Assembly: GCA_963565915.1 (NCBI GenBank) | Contig: OY751488.1 | Coordinates: 4,464,001-4,528,000, forward strand | Origin: Entoloma clypeatum | Lineage: Eukaryota; Basidiomycota; Agaricomycetes; Agaricales; Entolomataceae | DNA length: 64,000 nucleotides | Direction: 5' to 3' | Shown here: positions 43,207 through 56,518 of the stretch, piece after piece | Layout: each line of letters begins with the position of its first letter | How positions within the stretch are numbered: position 1 is the first letter of the stretch | Translations under genes and position numbers: made by a program | The notes under the pieces: generated by a model | Seen by the model: the letters and a program-made list of their open reading frames with translations, nothing else | The model's database searches: none | What the model was told of the DNA's origin: nothing

Positions 43207-44902
43207 ATGGTGACGGGTAAAAACCCTCACATATCCCTCGGCTCAGCCATTGAACTCTTGACTTCGACAATGCGAGATCCCATGAACGCCGATGTTTGCG
43301 CCATGAGAGTCGGTCTCGCGGCGGACCGTATCGACCAGGAGCTCGAAGCGTGTACTACCATTGCTGCGAAGATCAAAATTGCAAAATCTCATCCTGACTT
43401 CCTACGAGCGGGAATCAAATTCCTCACGCATAACCAGCCTCCATCAGACCACATGGCGATGGTAAAATGGTTGATTGCTTGCCGGTGTGATTTTGGTCAG
43501 ACCAGGATGAGGAATCTTCATAAGCCCAGCCGGTACAGACTTGATGGACGAATTCAAATTGACAGACACACTCTTCTATTTGATGCAGTGGCCACTGTCA
43601 GCAACTGCCTTATATTAGCCCTTGCTGATTTAACACAACACAAGTTTCGCGGCGCAAATTCAAAAACTGGTAAACAAAATTGGCCAGCAGGACCTGAAGA
43701 TTTACTGCCCGACGGTCCCAAGGACTCTCTAGTTGGACTAGAACACTGGGTTGCAGCGCCGCCGCTTGGATACATCATATTCAAGCTTGTTGGTAGTATA
43801 GCATTGCTTAACGTCCCATTTGCTCAGGAGGTCTTCCAGTCACCGCACTTCACCTTCGCCCTGGCTCGGCCTGTCCAACATCTCGAAGAGGCGGTCAAAT
43901 TTTACAACGAAGGCGACTCTTCATCGCTTGCACGCGCACATTTCTTTACCAACCCCGTCAAGACAGTCTTTGACTTTTTCGCCACTCTTGGAGAATGTGA
44001 TAGACCTCAGTTTAATCTGATGATCGTCGCGCGAGGCCAATGGATTTCACCCATTCTTGCACGTCTAACAACAATCCTATCCGGACTACCTATGGAATGG
44101 AGCAAAACGCGTTTTCAAGTTCAATTTCTCACTGCCTATGCCAATGCGAAAGTCGATCCAGTGACAGGTTCAGGGATCGTCGAATTTAAGCGTGAATCCT
44201 TCACTGAGCTTCCGTTCTATGATGCACTTGAGGGGGCTTTCGATACCATGGTCGGCGTTCGAAAGGTGGGATGCTGGAATATTCCGTGTTCTTCAGCGTC
44301 GGAAGTCGTGCATTCGCGGCTTTGTAGTGGTTGCGATCTTGTCCGATTCTGTAGCAAGAAGGCGAGTGTTTATTGATCTCTCATTTTTCGTCTACTCACT
44401 GTTGCGTAAAAATTATCAACAGTGCCAGAAGGAAGCTTGGAAACCCTCGACGCTTCCTCATAAGGATGTTTGCGCAAAAATCCACTTTTTGAGAGAGTCA
44501 CTCGGTGCGGCTGATTGGTCCCTCATATGGACCCCCGATTTCACGTATGCACGATTTCAAATCATGTGTACAACGAAAAAGGTGGACGCTGAGTTCGTTA
44601 AGGAAATCGGGAACACGATATCCGCACTCAGGAAGAGCAAGAGTATCTTTCATGAAGATATAAAAAGAGCTGGAGCTTCACAGATAGACCGCCTTAGGTG
44701 GGTGGAGGCGCAAAAAGCCGCACGTCAAAGGTTGAAAAATCTCGCGAATGACATCGGACCTGAGTCTGTAACCATAATCCATCGAGGGGGCGCGCTCGGC
44801 GCGCTCTCGGTGGTATCGAGACCTGCGATTGGTCGAGGAAATGCCATCGTGGAGGAAGTGGAATTGACCGAGGGAATGCGATTGGCCGAATCTGTGCCCT
44901 AG
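43207..44902 (+). CDS. MYND-type zinc-finger protein
   Basis: Two exons, 43207-44361 and 44423-44902, give 544 aa. The first about 370 residues are helical and globular without a motif I know. The MYND finger follows (about residues 358-410): GCWNIPCSS...RLCSGCDLVRFCSKKCQ then the HKDVC ending, with all expected Cys/His pairs. It is only complete if the intron 44362-44422 is removed, and that intron starts GC and not GT. The C-terminal 130 residues are charged and helical. MYND fingers bind short proline-rich motifs in partner proteins; such genes are numerous in agaricomycetes. Upstream AT-rich TATTTAA at about 43026 may act as a TATA element. Confidence 0.88.
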
Positions 44903-46109
44903 GAGTTTCGTCGGTCATTGGTGCACTGGCACTGAGTTCGCCTATCTTTGGTTGGACAATCGACCTCTTCAGCTACCTCTTCAGCTTCAGTCATGTGCGT
45001 TTTTTTTGGCGCTCTTGAAAATTATGTCTGTTTCCCCACGATAGGACCTAATGGCTCTTTTGGCTTGTGAATCTACTATGATGTATATTGCGTTCCATTT
45101 ATTCCTGCGGCTTCACGGTCGAAAGCAACTTGAATACATACATTTGATGCGATTCTGAAGAAATTGAGATGGGAGTTCAATGACGGGGTCGAGGGCCACT
45201 GAACGAAGTATTCACATGAGAAGGGGGATGTATGTAGAAAGCCTTCGAACTCGGGCTCTGCAGTGGCTCGGACTAGATCGATATATGTGGTCTCAGGCCA
45301 CTCAACACATAACGATAACCGTGCACTCAGAGGCGGTCGCCTCTCCACTTCGTGATCCCGATAAAGTCGATCGACCGATGATTCTCCAAGTTCATTCAAA
45401 CGAGGATAAGCATGGGCGTCGGACAAAATGGGTCAGGCGTCCTGACACTGCCGACACCAAGTGTTGGAACGACGATGATGAGGCCAATGTTCTCCAACAA
45501 GGATGATCATCCTGGCGCGGCGCCGTTCGGGATATTGTTGAAGTGACCGAACTTGCTGCTTGAGACATCGAGGACGGTTTACCAGGTTCCATCAATCCCC
45601 ATCCGCTCCCGGAAAACATGGCCTAAAATCCCAGGTTTCTTCTCGCTCCCATCGATTGTCTTGTCGCGAGATATATCATGGACATTGAGATCCAATTTCT
45701 GCCTCTCAGTGCTAGATTTTCAAGATGTATAAGCACGGAATAAAAACTTGATTATCGTTTTTCCAAACTGCGGAGGGGACCTGTTGACTCAGTCCTGAAA
45801 TCTCGATGAGTCTTTGTAACCTCCTCTGCCTTCGTTTTGGATTCTCAAGCAGAGCCCACTGCGAATTGTTGGGTTGAATCCACAAATATCTCGTTCGCCG
45901 CGGAGTGCTGTCACGGGCGGGCTGATCGAGAGGCGGGGAGTGTCAGAGGATCGATAAGACCTAAGTAGCTTGTTGGCATGATCAAAATATAGTGTGTGCA
46001 CCATCAATAAGATGTTACCTGGATCCGGGCCATGGCAGCGGGTGCATTCATTTCTGTTAAAGTCCTCGTGTTGCTGAGACGCTACCCATATCCTGCTGTT
46101 GACCGCACA
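44903..46109. other. intergenic, no gene supported
   Basis: Contains several open frames of 60-116 codons on both strands (for example 45076-45426 minus and 45180-45506 plus) that overlap each other and show no motif, intron or repeat. I see nothing I can name. Confidence 0.4.
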
Positions 46110-46890
46110 CAAGTACTCGAATGCCGTGAAACCGATAATCGCATCTCGGGTGGGTGAGCTTCTCGTCGTCCAGCTTGTCCCTCTCAGTGATTTTCACCAC
46201 GAAAAGGTCTTCCGATTCGACCGTCCAAGGTCTCATTAATTCCAAATCATATGTTTCTATACTCCACCTCTCCCCGCCTTCTGTTGAGCCGTTTGGCGAC
46301 GAAGAGGAGAGGTTTGTTCAATACATTCAAGTGGACATCACCATCGAGGAGCAATTGAAAAATGCGGTGACCCAGGCGGTAGAATGGACGAGACGGGGGC
46401 TGTCTTGGGTGGCATCATCAACTGTGCAGGGGTGGGGCGGAATGAACTCATGAGTTTACAAGGATGTGTTCATCATTGCGGCCTATTTCGTCCTGCTTAG
46501 GTCGTGGATGAAGACGACTGGGCTGGGAGTCTGAGATTTCGTTCTCGGGCTGAACGTATCGGGGACGTGTGACCTGGCACGACTCGTCCTTGAACGTCTC
46601 GTCCATGTCAAGCCAGAAGACTCGCCGGATGGAGAGGTGTTGTAGTCTTTACTGGCAGTGAATCTGCGGTGAGCTCCCGAACAATGAAACGCCTTGATAG
46701 CATCGAAATACTCACATCAACTTCGCTCATCCGAACCTCCTTACCGGTCCTTGAACATGTGCATTTCAGAATGACGGACAATCAGGACACGCCGCCTAAG
46801 CAGCTAGCAAAGGAGCATTGAAGCCAATGACCCTACCCCTTGCGCGCGATCTTGCACGACACGTTGTCAACACTGCATATAGCCGGCGCC
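46110..46890 (+). pseudogene. SDR-family pseudogene
   Basis: Decayed paralogue of the SDR genes at 59653 and 61206. A relic of exon 1 and its GGTGAG donor is at about 46118-46175. LINSKSYVSILHLSPP and VDITIEEQLKNAVTQAVEWT follow, then a TGA-broken remnant of the cofactor-pocket region. LERLVHVKPEDSPDGE is at 46590-46640, and KGALKPMTLPLARDLARHVV at 46805-46870. The catalytic Tyr region is not readable and frames change repeatedly. Orientation is opposite to the two intact genes. Confidence 0.8.
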
Positions 46891-47186
46891 GTTTTTACCA
46901 TTGATGGCCAGCCACCTCCCTGAGTCTGTGTGCAACATTCTGAAGGAGGTGTTTTTGTACCCGAATCGCTCTGGGGGACCGGGGGAATTTGTGAAGACGA
47001 GAGTGCGCATATGTGAATGGGGAGTCGATCCAGTTGACGAATGGAGGGTTCCCGGGTTCTTGGGTTTGTAGGAGTCTTTTCTATAGTTGCAACTTTCACT
47101 CGTCATGCGTCATGATGATTGAGGGCTTATGTAACAACACCCCGATGTCTTGAACAGCGAGCTCAAGGTCTGCATCAATATCCCAA

Positions 47187-48852
47187 ATGGCGTCGCGCAA
47201 CATCACCGTCCTTGGGGGTGGGCTCGCAGGATTATCCTCTGCCTTCCACCTCTCCCGCCGCTTCCCATCCTCCCATATCACCCTGCTCGAAAAGCAGACC
47301 CGACTCGGTGGGTGGGTCCGCAGCGAGCGCGTCCAGATTCCCATTTCACCCAATGCCAATGCCACACCGGCGAATGTAGTAATAGAGGCCGGGCCACGGA
47401 CACTCCGTCCCAACTCAAAGTCTGTTCTTGAACTCGTAAGTCTGCCTGCTCCGATTCGGTTCGGTCATGTCTGTAACGCGCATAGATCCACCTCTTAGAC
47501 CTCTCCCCGTCTGTCATAACAACATCCAAATCATCCCCTGCCGCCCGCTCACGGTTCTTGCACGTCCCCAGTCTTGGTCCGGGGCTTTTGCCTGTTCCTT
47601 CCTCCCTTCGGCAACTTGTGTCCTCCCCTTTGGCCTTTCTTCTCATCTCGTCAGTGTTGCGTGACTTCGTCCTTCCGCGCAACCTGCCGCGAGAGAATGT
47701 GGAAGAAGGCTACGCCGATGAGTCTGTAGACGCGTTCTTGAGCCGCAGATTTGGCTCTGAATTTGCGCGGGTATTCGGGAGTGCGTTGGTGCATGGAGTG
47801 TATGCGGCTGATGCTCGGAATTTGAGCATAAGGGCGGGATTCAAGGGGTTGTGGGAGATCGCCCAGGAGAAGGGGTGGGGCGGGCTTGGGAGGGGTCTAG
47901 TACGGCGGGCGTTTGGGAGGAAAACAGATGCGCATGGAGAAGAGTACCAGCTTGGAAATGCAGAACAGTCGATGAAGGACGTTGCTGTGTATTCGTTCAA
48001 GGATGGGATGCAGACACTTACGGATGCGCTGGAGCGGTGGTTGGAGGCACGGCCAAACATCTCAATTCTCCGTGGAGAACCCGTTCAATCCCTCCACATC
48101 GTGGATGACGGCTCACATTCCCTCCTTGTACGCCATCCTCTGATCGTCCATGCCGCATATATACTCATCAGTAACGCATATACCAGGTGAAGACGCCCAA
48201 CCGTGTCCTCACCCCGACCCACGTCGCTTCTTGCCTTCCTCTCCCTGTTCTACATACGCTCTTACCCCCTGCACAGTGCCCGCCCCATCTCACAGCAAAT
48301 AAGGCATCGAGCGTGATGGTCCTGAACCTCGTGTTCGACAGGCCAAACAGGGAGATACATCCGCCAGGCTTTGGATACCTTGTTCCAAGAGCAGTCCGAG
48401 GGTACAGTGGCGAGGATCTGGGGATCCTCGGAACGGTGTTCGACTCGTGTTCACTCGCCGAACAGGACGTCGTTCCACCCTCGTCGTCAGGTATAACGAA
48501 GCTGACTGTGATGCTAGGAGGGCCATATCTATCCAGGTCTCCGTCGCCGTCGATCCCTTCTCCCGGCCTAAAACAATTCACACAAAGGGATCTGAATAAC
48601 GTCCTGAAGGCCCTCTCGGTCCAGCTTGGCCGGTCCTCCCCGCTGCCTGACCCCGTTTTCTGGCATGCCTGGGAAAACACCGAGTGTATCCCTGTACTTG
48701 GGGTGGGGCACCTAGGGAGGATGAAGGAGATGAGGGAGGCACTGGACAGGCTTGGATGGGGAGGGAGATTGGAGGTCGTAGGCGCCGGTGTGGGAGGTGT
48801 TAGTGTTGGGGATTGTGTCGAAGCAGGAAGAGAAGTTGGCAGAAAGTGGTAG
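47187..48852 (+). CDS. HEM14: protoporphyrinogen oxidase
   Basis: Three exons, 47187-47435, 47486-48127 and 48187-48852, give 518 aa, close to the usual length for the fungal enzyme. It oxidises protoporphyrinogen IX to protoporphyrin IX in heme synthesis, on the inner mitochondrial membrane. The N-terminus NITVLGGGLAGLSSAFHLSRR is the FAD-binding Rossmann motif, followed by LLEKQTRLGGWVRSE and EAGPRTLRP, characteristic of PPOX. Exon 2 has YADESVDAFLSRRFG and LVHGVYAADARNLSIRAGF; exon 3 has PPGFGYLVPR and the C-terminal FAD contact WGGRLEVVGAGVGGVSVGDCVEAG. Both introns begin GTA and end AG, and phases are consistent. No lesion seen. Confidence 0.95.
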
Positions 48853-49589
48853 TGCGTCTTTTTCGGATTACAAGTAAGAGCACCTGTGTTCTTCTTACCG
48901 CCTCGATAATTCTAATCAACGAAATCTCATCTAGTTCACATGCTGAATGTTGGCTCGGATTTCCCTGAAAATCATAACTTGAGATGAATTTCCACCGCAT
49001 ATACGGCACAGTGAATTGGTTCAGACAAAACCTGTTCAGCGGGGCCTCCCATTTCTGAACAATGTGGACCCTTGTGCTATGTCAAGCCAAAGGCTCTGTC
49101 ACGCCGCAGATGACAGGGTGTGCCCTAACAACTGTGTGAGCCATCCCCTCGCATTCGACTTCCCACCCCATAACATATTCGCTCGTTGACAGAGTACAGT
49201 TGTCAATTGGGGCACGTCTATGCAACAATAGACGGACCGAAAGATATCCTTTCGAAACCGATGGGAGTGAATGGATCGCTCTACATAGTGAAGCTGCGGT
49301 GAGGTCTTGTTTCGTACAAACCCAAAGATGATCAAAATGCTTACTTCCTCGTGTGCTTCTATACCTATCCCTTCAAGTTCTAAGCCTTTTTTCTTGGTTC
49401 ACTTACACGGTTGACCAACAGTCATGACACATCGTATGCTTGTACGCTTTACATACCTATATTATATGTAGGTTTGGGCTATTGGAATGTGCATTTGTGG
49501 TGTGGTAGTGGAGGGACGCTCCCGCATTTTTGCGATATGAACTGTTGACTTGCACGTGGCCACAGCAACTTCAAAATCTCATCCACACC
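48853..49589. other. intergenic, no gene supported
   Basis: AT-rich spacer with short unrelated open frames. It presumably holds the promoter of the RRM gene at 49590, but I see no clear TATA box. Confidence 0.4.
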
Positions 49590-50452
49590 ATGTCGTTCAC
49601 TACTGCCCTGCGGACGCAGGCTAGGCTCGCTCTGAACACATGCAAGATGCGCAGAAACCTCTTTGCCCTTCGGGCTTCCTTACTTCAACCCATGGCCAGC
49701 TCACGGCCGTTCTCAACGTCGAGACATTCACGGATCGACTCACAGGCCACCCAGCCTGTCAACGCAGACGAAGTATCTCGAGAGAAAGCACCTCATCAGC
49801 TGAAAAGCTTTCCTCCAAGCAACACAATTTTCCTGGATGGTCTTCCTCATAACACCACACGAAAACAAATTTGGGAGCTCTTCAAGGATCGTGGGGAGGT
49901 TTTCAGAGTTACTATGGGTGAGCACCCGGAAACGATGGCATTTCGCGTATCCCGGCGTGATTGACCAAGTAAAAATGATACAGGACCAAAAGACGGCGAT
50001 TGTTTTCAAGCCAAGTATGCACATGTACATTTCCGCCATATAGAGCAGGCCATCGCGGTATATGAAGCGGCGCAGGAAGAACCCATAGTTGTGGGTGGTG
50101 AAGCAGCTCGGGTCGCTTACTCTCCCACCAAGGACAAAAGCCTGCAAAACCCACCTAACCCCCGACTGTACTTCAAACGTGGTGCTTTTCCGAACGTGAT
50201 GGAGGAAGTTTTGCGGCCCTTCAGTGCAGATATTGTGTCGGCCGATATTGGTGAGTTTTTCTCACTTTCTCTTCGGTGCATCTTCTCACTGATTTTTGTT
50301 TTTTAGTATGGGATAAAGAGACGAGACAACCAAACGGAAAGGCCTTCTTTAGTTTCACGAATACCGAAGCTGCCGAGGCTGCTTATAAGGCTCTTGAGGA
50401 GGCTGGCCATGTGGATCGCTTTCACATACGATACGCAACGTCGAAATCGTAA
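49590..50452 (+). CDS. mitochondrial-type two-RRM RNA-binding protein, paralogue 1
   Basis: Exons 49590-49917, 49984-50250 and 50307-50452, 246 aa. The N-terminus MSFTTALRTQARLALNTCKM is Arg/Ala-rich without acidic residues and is followed by RPFSTSR, a typical mitochondrial presequence with cleavage motif. RRM1: TIFLDGLPHNTTRKQIWELF (RNP2-like) and YAHVHFRHIEQAIAVYE (RNP1-like, aromatic reduced). RRM2: PRLYFKRGAFPNVMEEVL and GKAFFSFTNTEAAEAAYKAL. Intron positions and phases match those of the paralogues at 57312 and 58528. Probably binds organellar RNA; the target is unknown. Confidence 0.85.
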
Positions 50453-50849
50453 GCATTGGCATGTTTTTATTCCAGATTGAACCTGGCTAATATGGGGCAG
50501 TGGATGAATATGGTCCTCATTCCACGGACCATGTCCGCTTGATGATCTCCAGGATGACATTGGGGGCGCGGAACTGGCCTCGTCGCAGCCATGATGGGGG
50601 CTCGTGTTAATTTGTCGAAATTCTATTGTGGATCAATAACAATTTCGTTCTCTCCTCTCACTTACGCCCCAAACCTTATTCCTCCACTGCATACATACCT
50701 CGTATGGTAAGTACTCATAGCAATGTCGGCGGCGCGGACCCGAGTTTCCAGATACCCACAAGAACACATGACATACTATCATATTACAACTGGTACGTAT
50801 CAGCTGGCAAAACAACGTTAAAAACACAATACACCAGGCTACATAGGGG

Positions 50850-53800
50850 CTACATTTGATTCCCAACGAGGAATCCCTCCCTCTGGGGTGGAACAGGGCC
50901 ATGAAGGATCTCGTCATGTTCAACCCAGTGGTAACAATCTTCACCCCCATTCCAAAATGGCTTCATCCGCCGCACCGCTTTGAGTGATTGCACATCTTTT
51001 CGCGGATGCTCTCCCAGGAAGTCACAAGAGCTCAAAAGGAGGGCATACGAAGCTTTGTGGCCAGCATCGATGCCACGGTACACTGTTGAGGAGCAGCCAT
51101 ACGCGAATATGTTGTATCTGGCATGTCCCAGTTTTTGGTGGTGTCGTTTGCCATATTGAGGGATGTGCATCTTGGACGGCGTCGCGTGATCCGGACCTCC
51201 CTCAATCGGTGGTGGAGTTCGAGGGCGACTGTCGGGTTTCTTCTTTGACGATGAGGGGTACCGGTCTGGCTTATATATAGTGGCGGTCTTGGCTTCCTGG
51301 GGAGTTTTTACTTGTACTCCCAGCTCCATTATTAGGCTGACGTACGGTCGGTAAGACGTGGAGACCGACCCGTGTGTGCATTCCTCTAACGCTTTTGGGA
51401 AAAAACCGAGCTTGGCTTGGTCGATGGAGAGTTCAGCGACAGTACCGCTTTGAATCTGTCGCTTAAACTGGACAAGCACACCAGTCATGACATGCTCGCA
51501 TAGCCGAGTGTCCCACAAGAGGACAGGTAAGATGCAGTCAACGGTGCGTTGGCCGTTCCGACACATGATCGCCATGTGACGGATGAAAGCTGCCCATGCG
51601 GCGGTGGAGGTTATGCCAGTGTCGTCCGCCATTTTCCCAAAGTGTGTAAAGCAAACAAGAGCGTCCTTGAATACCTCTTTGAAAGACGCTCCTTCCAAAT
51701 TATCTGGGGTGCTGTCAAGAACCATATCTGCACACTCATCGGTGTACAACATCTTGATAAAGGTTATGAGACGACAACCAGCACTGAAATTGGGAGGCGT
51801 CTTCTCCGGACGATCACGTTGTTCTAGTTCGACGGCGCGATGGTAGGCATCGAGGAGAAGTTGGCGTCCGGTAAGCTCCCCCAGTTCTCCACGGTCAAGC
51901 AAGCCAGTTTCGAGGATATTGGTAAGCGTTTCGACTACTATAAATGGATTTTGCGTCCTCCACGTCCAGAGTTGCTGGGCAGCAGCCTCGGCGAGAAGGG
52001 GTTCGGAAGGGTATCCAGACCGCAGGTACTCTCGGTGATCAGGAACAGAATATGCGAACCGCATATGGCTCTCGACTAGAGCAGACTCTTCCATTTGAAC
52101 CTTTTCACGGCGAGGCTCAAAGTCCAGCGACAATTGGATGTCTAGAACTGCCAGTCTTGCAGCACGTGAGAAGGTGTCGTAGCGATTGTCGATCTCGCGA
52201 GAAGCAACGAGCTTCGCGCGTGCCAATTCCAAGATTTCTGTATGGAGCTGAGATGCCTCGAGCCCGGCTCCTCGTAACAGCGTCCAAAATCTATCGCAAT
52301 GAGTCGTCAAAGAATGTCAATTGAAACAGTTATATAAAATACTCACAATGGTCGCCCGAATTGCGCCATAAACGGAATTGTGCTGACATTTTTGATACTC
52401 AACTCGCCTGGCTTGACCATGAGGTCACCGCAGCAGTCAAAGGGTGTTTCAGTAATTGGTGCGTGTGTCACGGCTTTCCCGCCGCGGATGCGAGCGGATT
52501 TGGCAAGGGCTCGTGGAGCAGCGAACTGGGCCAAGCTCGAATTCGTCGATAGGAAAATGCAAAATATCGGAAAGGCCAAAAATTGGTTGAGACATGAGCA
52601 TAGAAAATCATAAAGCGTCTTCTCGTCGTCGTTCTTGGGCACCAGCTCGGTGAGGGGGTGTGCTTCGTCGAAGTAGATTATGAGCTTGATTCGCTGCGAC
52701 CCTACATAGCCGTCCAGCTTCCTAATGAGTCGTCCTAATGCGACTCTCGCTGATTCCGCCGCGGCAAACTCAATGGCCGTATTCATATCGTAATCGGTAT
52801 GATCAGAATCTTCTGAGCCTGCGGGTTTCGATCGACGTTTCACGAGTAATTCTTCATGCCTCTGCTGAATTTCGGGAAGAATCTGCCAATGCAATGCTTA
52901 ACTGTGATGTTCCTTGCCGTCTTTACGAATCGTACCTGGATGGCCTCCTTGGCACCGTCAATCGCTGCTTTGTATAGTCCCGTGCGTACGCCTCCAAGGT
53001 GACTGGACCACCACTTTGCTAAACCTTCAGCGGTTCCAATTTGCTTCACACTCAATTCTTCCTGGCATTTTTCCAGCTCGCTATTGACTTGTGTGAACAC
53101 ACCAGCGAGGAACTTGAGGTAATTGGTTTTCAGGATGTCTTGGTCATCCGATAGAGAAGTTTTGACGAGGTAGTCGCGAACAGCATCGTCAGGGATGGGG
53201 AACGCCAGGTCTGGGTTCGCACATCAGAAGCGCCCAAGGAGATCGAAAAGAAAGAAAGCAAAAACCTTGCTTTTCGACGCTTTTTCGTAGGTTAAACGGG
53301 ATGGTGAAGACCAAGTTCGCTTGCTCGTGGACCATACGTGATTTTCCTGTACCGGAACTCTGAACGATGGCGATTTGGTTAGAATATGGTTTTTCTGTTC
53401 GCGGGATTGCATTAATATTGGCAAACAGGAGTTGATGGTTATTTCCCGAGTAACTATCACGCCAGGCGGATTTCAGAGCTTCGAAAATAAGGTTGGCTAA
53501 GCAAAACGAGACCTAGGATAAATACACACCTTTGTCTAGAGAATCGTGTCATACAATAAGCATGAATCACAACAGGTGACAAACTACGCACTGGTCAGTT
53601 CTACATCCTCGTTGGGCGGTCGTTGGCGCCTTTTTGCTACAACAAAGCCGTCGTCATCAACCCCAGACAAAGCGCACGGAGAACCACCTACGAGTTTCTC
53701 GCACCACAGGCCAGAGAATTTCTTCGGTGATGATAAGGACCTCGAAAGAAGGTTGCGTAGCACACCAAACGCACCTAATTGTCGCACTTCTTTGAATGAT

Positions 53801-54141
53801 GTTTCTTTCCAGGCTTTCCATAACACCGTCCTGATGAATGGTTCACGCGCAAGCAGTTCCTCTGCTTCTTCTTCTGTAAGAGTTACAAGTCGCTTGTCTC
53901 CGAAGGCAATATTACATAGGAGTGCAGGCAAATCGGGCTCCACATTAAAACTCCAAAAAGCGCTGAATGTCTTCATGAGCTTCGCGTCGAGGGGCCGATG
54001 ATCATCGTCGGTGAACAGATCGCGCTCGCGTGACACTTGCGGCAGTGTTGTTGCACCATCTGGGAACATGGCTTCAGGCGGCGGATTAGGATCGGCCACA
54101 GACAAAAGAGAGAAGCCTTCGGATAAAGAAGTCGTGGCCAT
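50850..54141 (-). CDS. large P-loop ATPase, agaricomycete RHS-like family
   Basis: Five exons on the minus strand: 54141-53592, 53496-53266, 53210-52936, 52882-52347 and 52290-50850. Phases agree throughout and give 1010 aa. The Walker A motif SSGTGKSRMV spans the middle of exon 2 and is preceded by NHQLLFANINAIPR. Walker B is KLIIYFDEAHPLTEL in exon 4, and a sensor-like FCIFLSTNSS follows. The long C-terminal exon is helical with a basic Ser/Lys/Pro segment (about residue 870). It resembles a family that is very abundant in mushroom genomes and sometimes labelled retrotransposon hot-spot protein. ATP hydrolysis is a motif-based expectation; the biological role is unknown. Confidence 0.75.
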
Positions 54142-54389
54142 CGTGGTACTGAAGAGAGTCACCGTCACTATACATGTGTGATAACAGCACAATGGAGTCA
54201 CGCAACGCGTGATAACACGGCGTCACGTGTCCGCTTTTGTTCAGACAAGCTCAGAATCAAAATCGCCCAAAAATTTGGGGAAAAAAGTGCGACATTTCTG
54301 ATCCAAAATTTTTCGGTCAGAAGATAATTCAGATATGGGCAGGGGTGTAAGTTGCAAGTATGGTAGACACTCTAAACTTCAAGGCATTA

Positions 54390-56518
54390 GTTGATTGAGA
54401 CTCCTATGGTGTGCCCAATCACCTTCCTTCGCGCCCAACGGCCGACGGCAAGGGACTCGGCCTTGAAACCAAAGCGATCGGAACTGCCTGTGATCCAGGA
54501 TGCTTCACAGGATGACATTACACCATCGGCCCTTCGCGTCAGGGAGACCAAGGTAACCTCTCTCGACCCCAGGGATGACTTGGCGGCGAAATGGAACACA
54601 TCACCTAAACGGGTGAACTTGCCACCAAAATTCTCCATGAGCAACAAGGTTACAATCTCTTCAGATGTAATCCCAAATGACGATTTGTCAAGGGCAGTGC
54701 GCAGTGCGTTTGCAATCCACTTCTGTCTCTGTGTCCACGCTCGCTGCTCGAAAATCGTACCAAGAAATAGAATTGTCAGTGGTTCGGCAACGCGCACAGG
54801 GTAGTTGAGTTCGAGGTCAGATGTCCGACCAGCCACAACCACCGGGTGACCTACACCTCGTGAGATCATGCCTTGCATATGGTCCTCGAATTGAGAGTGC
54901 TGGCGCTGAATTACCCATCGCATGAGGGCATCAACGAGGCTTGTATCAATCCTACATCTGGCAAAAGGGTCGAGTGGTCGCGGCTGGCTGGCAGAATCTT
55001 ACTCGCTTTTATTCTCGAAAAGGCGGCCAACTTGAACGAGCGACCCATAACGATTCATGATGTTGTTAAGGTCTTGAGGAATGGGGCGTGACATCGGTGA
55101 TCTTGAACCCGGTCAAGTACTTAGCGAAAGCAGTGAGGATGCGGTGACAGGGAGAATCTTCCGAATAAAGCAAGAGCTCGATAAGGCTGGCTGTATGCTT
55201 CAGCAGTAGATCGAGGCTTCCAAGACTGTAGACGCACCGTCCAGCAAACCAACACTGTATACGTTGCAACAAACGCTGATCGGAGGCATTTGTATCCGAC
55301 AATGAGAGAAACCTATTAACGTAGTTCTCCTGAGACCCTGCGTCTATGAAGACTCCAGTGCCAGTGAGAATTATCGGATGGAAACTCTTTCCCATATTTT
55401 TGGCGGCAATCGAGGTTATTGCGACCTCCACTATCTCCTTGGACAGTCCCGTCCCAGACATGATGGTCCCGAAGAAGAGCCCAGTGCCCTCGATGTACCT
55501 ATACAGTTCGTGGAGTGCCGACCGCGTCTCTGATGGCATAGTAGTGGAGGGAAAACTGTTCTCTAGACTTCTAGCAGCTTCTTGCGCTTCGTCAATTACA
55601 ATAAAAAGCCGCCGAGGAAAATGTTCCCCCCCCACTAGCGACCCGAGCATCGTGGAGCCGATATAAGCCTGGATTTCCTCCGAGTGGGTGGCGCGGAGAC
55701 TGCGAACAATTTTGATAAAAATGTCTGCGGTTGGGTGGATTTCTACACAAAGGGGCATGATCTGAAGGATAACCCATCGCCGTCGAGCGGCTAAAAGATC
55801 CACAGGGTGCGGAATACAATCCAAAAACTGTTTCAGGACGAAAACACGCGCACATAATAGCATGGCAAATACACGGTCCGCGGCAGTTGCATTCTGGCTG
55901 AGGCGTTCAAGCACCCAGATCCTTAAGCACCCAGATCCTGTATTACTCTGATCGCCTCCTGGAAGTCGCCGGAGCCGCCGGACGGTGAGTTAAGTTTTCT
56001 TTGGCATGAAAAAGAGAATCCCCAATTGTGGCAGAGACCGTCAAGCGTCAGGCGGGTTTTACCCGAACTCGAGGTACTGAACAGATGACTTATAAGGGCA
56101 AGATAAGTATTGTAGTTGAAAGCAGGGTTCAAATCACGTACACGGTATCAAAGACAAACAGCTTCTTGGTCGTCTCCGTGTCTATGTATTTGCCGAGACA
56201 GTGAAGGAGAAGATTTGGGTCCCTCGACAACATCACCCCGGAGACAAGAACTTTGTCGTTACGACTGTTAGAATCGAGGTATCCGTCCAACTTTGCCTGG
56301 GCTGAATATTCGAGATATTGCTTGAAGGGTTCGAACGCGGTGGCCATGCTAGTGGCCATTTGTTCTTTGTTCTGGCGTGGGGGTGATACTGCCAACGACG
56401 TGATGCAGTTACCGTTAAACATAGAAACTCCGGAACATACCGTGGGGTTGGGATTCCGTATGGATTTTTTTAGGGGTCTGCAGCTCGATGTCACTCGAAC
56501 GGGATCGCTTGTGAACAC
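54390..56518 (-). pseudogene. second P-loop ATPase of the same kind, frameshifted
   Basis: Read on the minus strand: a start region near 56518 or 56350, an intron at about 56139-56075, then Walker A-like TSSSGKTRLTLDGLC. Near 55925 an 8-nt insertion creates an imperfect 16-bp tandem repeat (AGGATCTGGGTGCTTA/G) and shifts the frame. The next open block (55914-55066) has Walker B RRLFIVIDEAQEAA and FFGTIMSGTGLS. A one-base shift near 55085 leads to the last block, which contains an intron about 54974-55022 and ends at 54387. Two frame disruptions suggest a recent pseudogene; alternative splicing cannot be excluded. Confidence 0.6.
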
